64,000 nucleotides of DNA from Dryomyza anilis (lineage: Eukaryota > Arthropoda > Insecta > Diptera > Dryomyzidae): positions 84,758,696 to 84,822,695 of the forward strand of contig OX638132.1 of assembly GCA_951804985.1 (NCBI GenBank). Direction: 5' to 3'. Each line of letters begins with the position of its first letter. The first letter of the stretch is position 1. The position numbers and the translations under genes were made by a program. Below the pieces are notes generated by a model. The model saw only the letters and a program-made list of their open reading frames with translations, did no database searches and was not told the DNA's origin. Shown piece after piece: positions 22,157 to 33,065 of this stretch.

Positions 22157-22405
22157 AACTATAACAAAATCAATACTATTTATTTATGGCTTTTTGCCTA
22201 TCTCTTTTGTAAAGAATTTATTACCTTTATTGGCACCCTGTACCTTTTCACTCTTGACATTTTTGGCAAACCGAAGAAATATAGCTACATATTGAAATAT
22301 GATTTCGCACGTTGGCCAAAGAGTCAATTGTGGAAAACTACCGAAGCTGCTACCAATTTCATTCTTTTGCATGCATTTGCAGAGATAGAAAAATATATGA
22401 AATAG
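22157..22405 (+). pseudogene. coding-like fragment, unrecognised
   Basis: Open from after TAA 22154-22156 to TAG 22403-22405, 82 codons, no ATG. The second half has a protein-like composition (DIFGKPKKYSYILKYDFARW, then WKTTEAATNFILLHAFAEIE). Further protein-like pieces occur downstream in other frames (about 22407-22460 and 22528-22600), suggesting a decayed coding region. Family unknown; chance is possible. Confidence 0.25.
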
Positions 22406-22689
22406 TATGAAAAAAGAAGAATTCGATGAAGAAATTTTCCAAGTATGTTTGAATGTTTGATATATGCCATCTGTGCTGTGCGTTCAATGTGTATTGAGCC
22501 AATGAAGCGCACTTCCAACGATTGAAAGGATGACAAAGTATCGATGGCGAGCAGCTTTCAATGACATTATCAAGTTGCAGCTAGTGGAAAGCAAAAATAT
22601 TTGTTAAATATTTGTTACAAAAAATACATTCAGGAATAAAGTTATGCAAGATATAATTTAATTGTATTTTATATTTTTTATTTGTATAT

Positions 22690-24030
22690 TGTATTATATA
22701 TGGTATTTAATATTATTTAATGGAATTTAATAGTATTCTATAGTTTTCAATAGTACTTAATAGTATTTAACATTTAATATTATTTAATAGTATGCAATAG
22801 TAGTCCATAGTATTTAATAGTATTCAATAGCACTCAATAGTATTCCATAGTATTCAATATTATTCAATAGTATTCAATAGTATTCAAAAGTATTCAAAAG
22901 TATTCAATAGTACTCAATAGTATTCAATAGTATTCAATAGTATTCAATAGTATTCAATAGTATTCAATCGTATTCAATATTATTCAATATTATTCAATAG
23001 TAATCATTAGTATTCAATAGTATTCAATAGTATTCAATAGTATTCAATAGTATTCAATAGTCTTCAATAGTATTCAATAGTATTCAATAGTATTCAATAG
23101 TATTCAATAGTATTCAATATTATACAATATTATTCAATAGTAATCATTAATATTCAATAGTATTCAATAGTATTCAATAGTATTTAATAGTATTCAATAG
23201 TCTTCAATAGTATTCAATAGTATTCAATAGTATTCAATAGTATTCAATAGTATTCAATAGTATTCAATAGTATTCAATAGTATTCAATAGTATTCAATAG
23301 TATTCAATAGTAGTCAATAAAATTCAATAGTCTTCAATAGTATTCAATATCTGTCAATAGAATTCAATAGTATTTGATAGTACTCAAAAGTATTCAATAG
23401 TATTCAATAGTATATAACAGTATTCAATTGTATTCAATAGTATTCAATAGTCTTCAAGAGTATTCAATAGTTTTCAATAGTATTCCATAGTATTCAATAT
23501 TATTCAATAGTATTCAAAAGAGTTCAATAGTATTCAATAGTATTCAATGGTATTCAATTGTATTCAATAGTATTCAATAGTATTCAATAGTATTCAATAG
23601 TATTCAATAGTATTCAATAGTATTCAATAGTATTCAATACTATTCAATAGTATTCAATAGTATTCAATAGTATTCAATAGTATTCAATAGTATTCAATAG
23701 TATCCAAAAGTATTCAATAGTATTGAATAGTATTCAATAGAATTCAATAGTATTTAATAGTACTCAAAAGTATTCAATAGTATTCAAAAGTATTCAATAG
23801 TATTCAATGGTATTCAATATTATTCAATATTATTCAATAGTAATCATTAGTATTCAATAGTATTCAATAGTATTTAATAGTATTCAATAGTCTTCAATAG
23901 TACTCAATAGTAATCATTAGTATTCAATAGTATTCAATAGTATTTAATAGTATTCAATAGTCTTCAATAGTATTCAATAGTATTCAATAGTATTCAATAG
24001 TATTCAAAAGTATTGAATGGTATTCAATAG
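22690..24030. repeat. 10-bp minisatellite (TATTCAATAG)n, about 1.3 kb
   Basis: Over a hundred tandem units of TATTCAATAG, most exact in 22890-23320 and 23580-23700, with variants (TATTTAATAG, TCTTCAATAG, TAATCATTAG). Variants recur together, e.g. TATTCAATAT-TATTCAATAG-TAATCATTAG around 22980, 23120 and 23820, showing higher-order duplications of parts of the array. Confidence 0.97.
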
Positions 24031-24410
24031 AAAAGGAAAAAGTTTTTTTTCAAATTATCTAAGTACTTAATTCAATAATAAACTATTTTAAGTTTGATAT
24101 CGAAAATGTATTATTATTATTATATCGAATTTAAAAGTAATAGTCAAATGTTTTGCAGGGAGTTTACAATAGTGGTCAATGGTAGGTATTCAATAGTAAT
24201 TAAAATGTATTCAATTTTTTCTGATATTTTTTCCGTGTGTCGAAAAAATATATTTTGCCAAGCAATTGAAAACAATTTCAAATGTAAATTATTTTGTCAA
24301 GTAGCGCAATTTTTAATATTTCAACACATGAAGAATATTCAATTTTTGTTTAAATAAAATAAAACTTAAAAAATATAAAAATTTAAAAATAATATTATAA
24401 AAAAAAATTT
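24031..24410. other. no gene recognised
   Basis: AT-rich flank between the satellite and the tRNA gene; an 87-residue frame at 24094-24357 is AT-driven and resembles nothing. Confidence 0.55.
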
Positions 24411-24492
24411 CGACGAGGATGGGATTCGAACCCACGCGTGCAGAGCACATTGGATTAGCAGTCCAACGCCTTAACCACTCGGCCACCTCGTC
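24411..24492 (-). tRNA. tRNA-Ser: tRNA-Ser(GCT)
   Basis: 82-nt gene on the minus strand. The acceptor stem pairs GACGAGG with CCTCGTC, followed by discriminator G. A box TGGCCGAGTGG and B box GGTTCGAATCC are intact. Anticodon GCT lies at 24459-24457 (loop CTGCTAA), reading AGC/AGT serine codons. A long variable arm (TGTGCTCTGCACG region) is typical of type II tRNA-Ser. No intron and no encoded CCA, as in animals. A T-run just downstream (plus A-run before 24411) provides a Pol III terminator. It is identical over its full length to the copy at 29249-29330. It should be functional. Confidence 0.97.
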
Positions 24493-25399
24493 GCTTACTT
24501 GCTCGTCTCGTATTAACCCTTATGAGCCTGAGGTACCGATAACAGATGTTAGCTCGAAAACATAGCTTCCTGCTTATCACAAGCGTTTGTTTTAAACGAA
24601 GAGTTAATAAGTATGATTATTGTAGCGATATCTGCTATTTATATATATAAATATTTTTTCTAGCTATATTTAATATAAAAACTGTATAACAGGTGGCTAA
24701 CGATTTTGAGAGTATAGATTCTGAGTGCCCAGTCATTTGCAAAAATATTAGCAAATCAATTTAATGCATTGAATATTTTTTTATATAATTAACCAATAAA
24801 AAGTTGATTTTTGACTTATATAAAAATATAGTTTGTAAAGGTTGAAAATTCCTTTGCATTTCAAAATTTAAAAGCCATTTGCACCAAATTAACTAAAATC
24901 GATCTTAAATATCTAATTGAAATTTTTATTTTTTACTAATGCCTTCTTTCTGTATTTCGAACGAACAAACTAACAAAAAAAAAAATAAAATAAAAAAATA
25001 TAAACTAAATAAATAAAAAATAAACACAAATTAATTTTTTGTCAAATTTGTATACTGATCCTTCTTATCGTTGCTGAAATACAAGCAAAAAACCTAAATA
25101 CATATCTACTTGTTATTCAATTATTTTTATTAAAAAAAACTTTCGAAAAATTTTCTAATAAAAACATTTTGCAGACATTTATTTAATTTAAGTTTTTCTT
25201 AAATTTGCAAATATAATTTTTAAAATATTTTTAAAAATAATTTTCGGAATCAGTTGTATAGCTTCAAAATGCTCTCCTGAAAAGTTCAAAAAAGTCTTAT
25301 TTCAAATTGCCACAGAACTGTTTTTAACACAAAATTTAAAACAATTTAATTACATTTTTTAACAATTGTTACAGAAAAATCATGATTGTAGCAACAATA
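24493..25399. other. no gene recognised
   Basis: AT-rich unique DNA with A/T homopolymer runs. Confidence 0.6.
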
Positions 25400-26117
25400 C
25401 CCAGCAGGAAATGGTCTCATTGACGACAAGGTCATCAATGATGAATTGAGCACATTCGAAAATTTGTCATTGATAAATATGTCTACAACAATTTCATAAT
25501 TGACATTGCATTAAATACGTCGTACACCATATGTCATATCAATGACATTGTTAAAATCTGTTATTGATGACGTCTTTGATAAATTAACAATCTCGTCACA
25601 TGCCCCTAAAAATATGCAGCATTTACGTTATGAAATGCAATGTGAAATGTATACAACATACGTCTAGGGGCAGCATTTACACATAAAACTGAAAATTTGC
25701 GTTCGATGTCACCCTGACATATAATTCGTAATCACAAATTGAGGGACCAATTTGTATAAAAGCTAGATAATAAGCAGTAGTAATGATGATATATGATGGC
25801 CGTTTGTGAAGTACGCAAGTACACATTCCATTCCAACCGAGATCAGGAGAAAATAATGAAATTGAAAAAAAAATAAGGTAAATAAAAAAAATAAATAAAA
25901 TAATAAAAAAATATTATTTTTTACAAAAAAAAAATATGTATAACAATCATTTGTGACTTCATTGATGAATGACGTGCATGACATCGTTAATGCTAAATCA
26001 CGCAGGAATCAGTGGACATTTGTATGAAAATGTCATCAATGCTTTGCAGGGTCATCGATGTTTCTGACCTGACAGAAGGGAATCGTTGAGAAATCGTTGG
26101 GGACATTTCCTGCTGGG
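25400..26117. mobile_element. CCCAGCAGGAAATG-family MITE, 718 bp, TA target
   Basis: Perfect 14-bp TIRs CCCAGCAGGAAATG (25400-25413) and CATTTCCTGCTGGG (26104-26117), each flanked by TA. The interior repeats CATTGAT/ATCAATG words in both orientations (GTCATCAATG, TCATTGATGA). No transposase. Confidence 0.88.
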
Positions 26118-26159
26118 TAGTTGTACCTTAACTTTCATAACGATAAACTCAGCTAGTGA

Positions 26160-26540
26160 AAACTACGAACATGAAACAAAAAAAAACTCAAATATAAAAA
26201 AAATATATTACAAAAGCAATAACACAATAACAAAAACATAAAAGCAAAAACACAAAAATAAATGAAGAAAAAACAAAAATAAAAGTATAACACAATATCA
26301 ATTTCTCAAAATAAAACAATAACATTAAAGTTAAAACACAAAAACAAAAGTAAAATTAAAACCACAAAACAAAAGCTAAAAAACACAAAAAAGGGAAAAT
26401 TGCAAAAACAAAAACAAAACACAAAAACAAAAACGCCAAATCAAAAAGACAAAAGCCAAAACACTTAAGCAAAAGAAAAATGCAAAAACAAAAGAAACAA
26501 AAAAAAAAAAAACAAAATCACTCTCAAAAACAAAATCTAA
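26160..26540. repeat. A-rich CAAAAGCAAAAAC repeat strip
   Basis: Starts ACGAACATGAAACAAAAAA and continues as degenerate ACAAAA/GCAAAAAC units. The strip at 1985-2140 begins with the same words, and the T-rich strips at 15515-15640 and 16405-16600 look like its complement. Reverse-strand F/V-rich frames here are artefacts. Confidence 0.7.
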
Positions 26541-26631
26541 AGCAACAACATAAACAAACACAAAATATGTTTGTTATTACACAGAAATAATATTCGACGT
26601 AAATATAACAACCGATATTAAGTATATATGT

Positions 26632-26678
26632 AATGCCTGCAAAATTATGTTTGGGAGAGCCATTTTTTTGCAGCGTGT
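26632..26678 (-). mobile_element. CACGCTGC-family transposon end fragment
   Basis: AATGCCTGCAAAATTATGTT..GCAGCGTGT matches the terminus of the inverted pair at 42513 and 53033. Confidence 0.8.
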
Positions 26679-26746
26679 ATAAAAAATAATCCAATATAGT
26701 CAAAATTTCGGGAAAAACCATTTTTTTTGAATAGTACATGGAAACG

Positions 26747-27271
26747 AACTGGTCCTAGACTAGGCACGTGCCTGGTTCCGTTAACCAGTCCTACCCTGCG
26801 GGAATAAAGTGTCAATTGATCTTAAATTTCCTATCACGTGACTATTACAAAGAGGACTTGTCACTGTTCTAGTCCAAAGGTATGCTGGAAGTTTACAATT
26901 CATAATCATTATACATGTTCTGCGACCGGTATCGATTAAGAACAGGATCTTGATGACAATTTTTATGAAAGGTCTAATGCTCGATTTACATGTATCTTCT
27001 GTGAGTCTCATTGTATCTCCTAGGAGTGCATTTTTAAAAAAAATACTATTTTTATATGAAAATTTGAAAAAATGCAACCCTAGGAGATACAGTGAGACTC
27101 ACAGAAGATACAATGTAAATCGGGCATAAAGGTCTGCAGGAGGTGTTAATTGACCCCTTCCTAGGACAAGTCAATGTTAAAGTTTCCGGTTGGTTTCATA
27201 TAAAAGAGCCAGAACTAGGACCAGTTAACTAACTCCGAGGAACAAATAACGTGTCTAGTCTAGGACCAGTT
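26747..27271. mobile_element. AACTGGTCCTAGACTAG-family MITE
   Basis: 23-bp TIRs, AACTGGTCCTAGACTAGGCA.. at 26747-26769 and the complement at 27249-27271, with one mismatch. The interior repeats TCCTAGGAC-like and GGACCAGTT words and lacks a gene. It contains a separate hairpin at 26978-27127. Related words (CTGGTCCTCAAAATGACCGG, CCCGCAGGGAATTGACAC twice at 27540-27595) continue to about 27600, so further family debris follows. Confidence 0.78.
26978..27127. repeat. 150-bp hairpin with 58-60 bp arms nested in the MITE
   Basis: The arm ATGCTCGATTTACATGTATC.. (26978-27035) pairs with 27068-27127, differing at about five places; the loop is about 32 bases. A compact hairpin MITE. Confidence 0.82.
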
Positions 27272-29248
27272 GGTTTTCCCCGTTGGGTAGTTTTGATTTT
27301 TTTTTTTAACCGGCAACTTTAACATGGCGTTTTCCTAGGGATCTATTACAGGATTGGCCTTCAAATTCGTGTTCTGTGGCCGGTACTTTAAACCTATCAC
27401 AGAACTGGTCCTCAAAATGACCGGTATCAATGGCACATTCAGTAAAAAATATATATTTTTTTTTGATTTTTTTTTTATGTTAATTTTTTTTATATATTTT
27501 AAATTTTAGTTATTTTATTTGACTATACATTTATATTTCAGAGGAATTGACACCTTTTCCCGCAGGGAATTGACACTTTTTTCCCGCAGGGTATTAACTC
27601 TCTTAATTCATTTATTTTGCAAAACATTCAAATATTAAATGATTTACTTTGTACTTCAGAATGTGTATACCTCAGAGTAAAACTGTAAGAAAATCCTTTT
27701 TTTATTAGTTTTAATTACTGTATAAATTGTAAATGAAATGGTTTTAATTGTAAATCAGTTTTAATGCCGGATTTTCAATCGAGAGCATTAATCTTTCATA
27801 TCAGTGATCAGTGGGTGAAATGATGAAATATTCAAAAAATTTGCATTCTATAATATATGGACTTGAGTTCTTCTATCTGTTGCATATTTTTATTTTCAAA
27901 CTTTTTTATATACATTTCATTTATTTTTATTTAAAAGAAATGTTTCAGACCGAATGATAAGAATATATTTTTTTTTTTGATAATACAAATTTGTTTTTAA
28001 TTCTATTGAAAGTCTTTACTATAAATTGAGTTATTAATATATGCAAATAAATCACTATAAAGATTAATAAATACTACAATCCATCTTGATTTATAATAAA
28101 AACTCACCTATTAGCAGATTGTGGACTATTTTGGCACGTGCGACTTTCGTCGGCTTTGTAGGTCAGTGAATTTTCTGTCATTATCACTAATTACCGCTAA
28201 TTGATAAGACGGTATCATTTACAGGTTTGCATTAGACAGTATTAAGTAACAACCGTATAAGGTCCTCAGTTACTTTGTAGTATTTGTTACTGTGCCTGAA
28301 TAGAAACAGTCGATTCTTCTTCTTCTTCTATCAATGGCATACCATTAACCTAATTGAAACATGGTCCAAATACAATGGGAATTCTTGCCAAAAAATCTAC
28401 ACATAAAAGACGGGCAATTTGCAAATATTGCGACGTTATTGAAAATAAAGTAATATGCGATATGTGACAAAGTGCTGATTTTTATGTTATACCAAGTAAA
28501 CTGAGAACTACTAGATATGCTGCACTATGTTGCTGTGGTAATGAGCAATTTAACGGAGCAATTGTTGACCAAAGGCTTCTATAAAAATGGCACATTATGT
28601 GTTGTAAGTAAAAGGAATTCTAAGAAAACAGAGTTTAGATATTTCTGATGCAATTTTTGAAACTTGACATAACTTTGAAGTTTTGCAACTTAATTGTAGT
28701 GCTTTCTTTTTTGTTCGGACAACTAATCAATTAGCTTTTTTGTGTGTGTTCTTTTTTCTGATGGGGACGTACCCGAACCTACCGCACGAACGGGGTTAAC
28801 AACACTGCGGGATTTTGAAGTTATTTTATTATAGACAAAAGTTGTTCGTGGTTCAATGTTTTTAAGTTTTTGTATTATTGTGCATTTACCTTTTTCATTT
28901 GGAAGGTTTCTCAAAATAATCATATACGTTTTTTTCTCCAACTTTTACTTTAATTGGTTAATTTAATAATAGTACTTGTTAATAATAAAAAATCGAAAAT
29001 AATTTGTTTAATAAAAATCAACGTTTAAAAATTGTCAGATTTTTGTATACCAATTAATTTTTTTTTATGCTTTTTCACTTCTACTACAACGGTATACAAC
29101 CCAAATTACAATAAAATTAAAATAAAATATTTCGAATAAAATTAAAAATAGAAATCCGGTAGTAGATATTTTTGAAACCCTTTTAAAAACTAGTTATAAA
29201 ACAGATTACTATGTGATATATTTTATTTATTCAAAATTTAAAAATATT
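27272..29248. other. no gene supported; possible Myb/SANT-like remnant at 28332-28452
   Basis: At 28332-28452 the plus strand encodes WHTINLIETWSKYNG, then after a one-base shift LPKNLHIKDGQFANIATLLK. The spacing of W, L/I and K resembles the trihelix/Myb-SANT domains that accompany some transposons, but it is short and broken. A 72-codon minus-strand frame at 28723-28941 lacks ATG and is unrecognised. Confidence 0.25.
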
Positions 29249-29330
29249 CGACGAGGATGGGATTCGAACCCACGCGTGCAGAGCACATTGGATTAGCAGT
29301 CCAACGCCTTAACCACTCGGCCACCTCGTC
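29249..29330 (-). tRNA. tRNA-Ser: tRNA-Ser(GCT), second copy
   Basis: 82 nt, base-for-base identical to the gene at 24411-24492 and on the same strand, 4.8 kb away. Anticodon GCT at 29297-29295; A box, B box, long variable arm and 7-bp acceptor stem all intact; a TTTTT terminator lies a few bases downstream (plus 29240-29244). Flanks are unrelated beyond a few bases apart from AT-richness, so the pair is an old dispersed or converted duplication rather than a recent large one. Confidence 0.97.
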
Positions 29331-30149
29331 GCTTTCTTGAATGTGTCCCAATAAAATGTTTGCGTAATATGTTGCGAACTAAATCGAATAATTAGACAAG
29401 TGTGATAAGTTTCTGCTTATCAGAAAATGAGTTTTTGAATGAAAAATGAGACAAAGCTATACTCAAGAAATGTACTTTAACGTACAAGGATTCTTAATAA
29501 CAAAAAAATTAACCATAAAAATTTCAACCACGACCGTAAAACTCAAAATGGTCAAATCTATGGTATTACAATCTTAAATATGTGAACCTAAATACGAACA
29601 CAAAATTATATTCCGTTGAAAGTAACATAGCAAAAAATCCACATAAAATTATGTTACTATACAACATGTAAATATAGCGGAACCTAGGGTAAAGTGGGAC
29701 ATGGGTTAACTGGAAAATTGCAATTTTTCGACATGTTTTTGCACTTAGAAAATTAAAAACAATTTTCAAGTGCTTCTTAATATGGCATCAATTTTTTACT
29801 TTTTATTGCATTTCAAGGACAAGTGAAAAAAAATGTTTTAGAAAGTTTTTTTTTAAATGTGTTTGCTATCAAAAAATGAGAATTTTTATCGTTTTTAATT
29901 AGGAATTTATGTGTAAAATGATCGGATGCTGTTTCTCTTTTGAAATACAAACAGGTTTTGCAAATAATTTAAGATTGCTTAAATGGTGTTAAATTATGTT
30001 CAAATTGCGATATTGGGGTAAAGTGGGATACAAGTTCTGGGGTAAAGTGGGAAATATAACACTACACAACGGCCATTCTGCGCAGCAGTCAAGGTTATTT
30101 TTGTATTATGTAAAATGACGCCCTTATTCCGAAAATATGGTTTAATAAT
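29331..30149. repeat. GGGTAAAGTGGGA words in otherwise unique DNA
   Basis: GGGTAAAGTGGGA occurs at about 29687, 30014 and 30040, each followed by CATGG, TACAA or AATAT; a variant GGGGTAATGTTGGGAAAT lies at about 31548, beyond the inverted repeat. It is likely part of the same repeat family. No gene is seen. Confidence 0.45.
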
Positions 30150-31445
30150 GTTTCTTTGGATAGGTTTACAAAATATGGGCTAATAACTTTTCGACCGAGC
30201 TTTCATAAAGATATTTGCAAATATCTCGCGTTTTAAATAACACATATGATCAAATGTTATATGGAATGAAAGCTAATTCAATATTGAATAAACATTTCCT
30301 AGAACATTTTTAAATTGGTTCATTAGTTTAAGAGAACTCGAATGGAGAACTTGAAAAAACATTTTTTTTTAAACAAAAATTTAAGAAAAAATTCATTTAA
30401 AATAATGGAAAAAAATCGAGAAAGTAAGATGATATACAAATTTTAATTTTTCAAAATTAGTTCACACTCTTTCGAAGAAATTAAGGTATAAATGATAAAA
30501 ATGGGCAACATTTGATGATAACAAAAGTTATGTAAAACAATATAGTTGTGTGCTATGCAAATAGGCATAAAAATAAAAAATAAAAAATTTGAGCGAATCA
30601 TGATTATTTTTTGAGCACCTATTGATAGATGATTGCTTGTAATTAATTTTAAATTTTATAACTTTATCTTTAATACTTAACGTGAAATGTATTCCTAAAA
30701 AGTAAACCCATATTTCGTAGTGGATGTAGTAGATTACGTTGACTAAATCGTCTCATTTTCGAACTTCGAATTACTATTCTACTAAAATATATTGAAAATA
30801 AATTTCACATCATTTGGAATAGCAGTTTTAAAGTTATCGTGTATAGGCGGACAGACAGACGATCATATCTAAATCGACTCGGAAAGTGATGTTGACCAAG
30901 AAAATATATACTTTTTCATTCCAATTACGTCTACTAAGAGGCGCTAAAATATCCTCACATATATTTTATAACTTGTAACACATTGGTATAGGGTATAAAC
31001 ATATTATGCGATTTTTTTAGATAATACCCAATTTTAATGCTTTCACATGATTTTTTCTGTTCTCAAAACGTATTCATAGATTTCTTTTATTTTTGCATCA
31101 TTTTCTTTAAAAATGTACAGGCTAATTTTGCAATATTACAAACTGTGCATCATCTTGCGTTTTCAATTTTTCGCCATTTTTTAAATGCATTTTTTAATAA
31201 AATTTTGGTCGACAAAATTTACATTTTTCGAGTTTTTCTATAGAGTTTTCTTAAACCAGTAAACCAATTCCAAACTATTGTAAGAAATGTTTATTGAATA
31301 TTTAATTATCTTTCATTCGATATTACAATTGAGTTTATGGGTTTTATTAAACGCGAGATATTTAAAAATATATGTGACCACCTTTTTTAAAGCTCAGCCA
31401 AAAGTCATTGCCCGAAATCTCGTAAACCTATCCATAGAAAATATT
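30150..31445. mobile_element. element with long diverged inverted repeats of about 320 bp
   Basis: The segment from GGATAGGTTTAC (30159) through ATATCTCGCGTTT to about 30480 is matched in inverted form, with substitutions and small gaps, by about 31120-31435 (AAACGCGAGATAT, GTAAACCTATCC). The centre holds a DINE-1 fragment and no gene. An old foldback-type element is likely. Confidence 0.7.
30847..30999 (-). mobile_element. DINE-1/mini-me head fragment
   Basis: GGCGGACAGACAGACGATC..CTAAATCGACTCGG..AAAATATATAC..TATAGGGTATAAA, reading as the complement of the conserved core and head. Confidence 0.8.
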
Positions 31446-32330
31446 TTAATTCATATATTCATATTCTGCGAGTCATTTCGAATAATACAAAAATAATGAA
31501 ATTTACTTCGCAAACTTTTTTTCTCATTTTGTTGTGTAGTGTAATCTGGGGTAATGTTGGGAAATGCAATTTAAGCAATGTTTGTGTAATTGTAGTGAAA
31601 ATATTGTGTTATATGAATTATTTAATTGGTTTAGCCAAGAAAACCTTCAATAGTTCTATATTTTTACTTCACCTGAGATAAGATCTAAATTGCAGAAGAA
31701 AGCTGAGAAGCGTATCTTTAACCGGAACAAAAAGAATTCTTGGGTAAATATTCTTCAATTTCATCAGAAGAATTTTTACAATTTGCACGAATAAAATGCC
31801 GAAGATTTAATTTCAACAATTCAGTGAACTGCAAACTTGAAATACCTGTATACAGAATATTCTGACTATGAGTAGATGCACTATTTGTTTTTATTTTCTT
31901 AACATAATTATTGAGATCTTTATGAATTAAAATTTTTTTTTTTGCATTACCATTCCTTTTTATTTGCCTATTATACCTATTTTTATCCTTAATATATTTG
32001 AATTTGTTATGAATATAACAAAACATTAAATTTCAGTCCAGTAAAAATTCTTTTTTATTCGAAGTTGAAGACAGGAACACTAAAATAGCATTTTGGTAAA
32101 AAATTTGAAGTTTTACTTTACCTCAACAATTTTCAACAACTCCGAAATTGAGCTGTTTTGAAATATCGCTCAAAAATTAATTAAAACGTTTATTATTTTG
32201 ATGTTGTAAAAAGTTCGATCATGACCCAGTCTATGGAATAGACGTTTAAAAGAATTTAAATATACTATTCAAATATATTTTTTTTTGGAAGGAAATCAAA
32301 ACGTGTCCAAATTTACTCCACACCCAGAAA
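31446..32330. other. no gene recognised
   Basis: AT-rich; a 61-codon plus frame at 31496-31681 and a 102-codon minus frame at 31718-32026 show no motif or codon bias that I can recognise. Confidence 0.5.
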
Positions 32331-32541
32331 AAAATACTATATAAATAATAGTTTTTTACTATTAAAAATATTCAATAGGATAATTATTATTTTAATCGGA
32401 AAATACCATTAAATACTAGAAAATACCATGACATTGCCATTGAGTTTATATGAAAAGATTTATTTTTTGTATACTATCAAATCAATAATTGTCCTATTGA
32501 CCAATTTTAATGGGATTTGAGAGAATTTTTTTCAAGTAAAT
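32331..32541. mobile_element. CACYCAGA-family MITE
   Basis: Begins CACCCAGAAAAAAATACTAT; right end decayed. It lies 38 bp before a complete copy in the same orientation. Confidence 0.85.
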
Positions 32542-32579
32542 TAATAAATTTTCTTCGAGATATTAATATTTTAAGCGTA

Positions 32580-32788
32580 CACCCAGAAAAAAATACTATA
32601 TAAATAGTAGTATTTTACTATTAAAAATTGTCAATAGGATAAATTATTATTTTAATCAGAAAATACCATTTAATACTAGAAAATACCATTGAGTTTATAT
32701 GAAAAGATTTATTTTTTGTATACTATTAAATCAATAATTGTCCTATTGACCAATTTTAATAGGATTTGAGGGAATTTTTTTCTGGGTG
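32580..32788. mobile_element. CACYCAGA-family MITE, complete 209-bp copy with TA duplication
   Basis: TIRs CACCCAGAAAAAAAT and ATTTTTTTCTGGGTG are flanked by TA (32578-32579 and 32789-32790). This best copy defines the family: TA target and short TIR fit a Tc1/mariner-type mobiliser. Confidence 0.92.
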
Positions 32789-32824
32789 TACTGCACGGAA
32801 CCCCTGGATATTACCACATGTCAT

Positions 32825-33065
32825 TGTTAAATAAATTTAAATGAACAATTTAGAGAAATATTGAATTTTGAAAAAATTTAAATACTTTGAGTGCGTATTA
32901 AAAATGTTAGTAAAAACTAAATTTTGAGAGAAAAATGGAATTTTAAGTGAGAAATTGAAATTTGAATAAAATATTTAATTTTAGTAACTTGTAATGAAAA
33001 ATCATATTTTTTGTGACAAATTTGTAAAAAATTGATGGAGAAATTGAATTTTGATTACAATATAT
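32825..33065. repeat. TTTTGAGTGAAAATTT-type minisatellite, outer left part
   Basis: Degenerate GAGTGAAAA/GAGAGAAAA..GAATTTT units; the same array resumes at 34634 after the inserted TIR element. Confidence 0.7.

Noticed and set aside
26376..26739. Minus-strand F/V/C-rich frames
   Set aside because: Complement of the CAAAAGCAAAAAC low-complexity strip.
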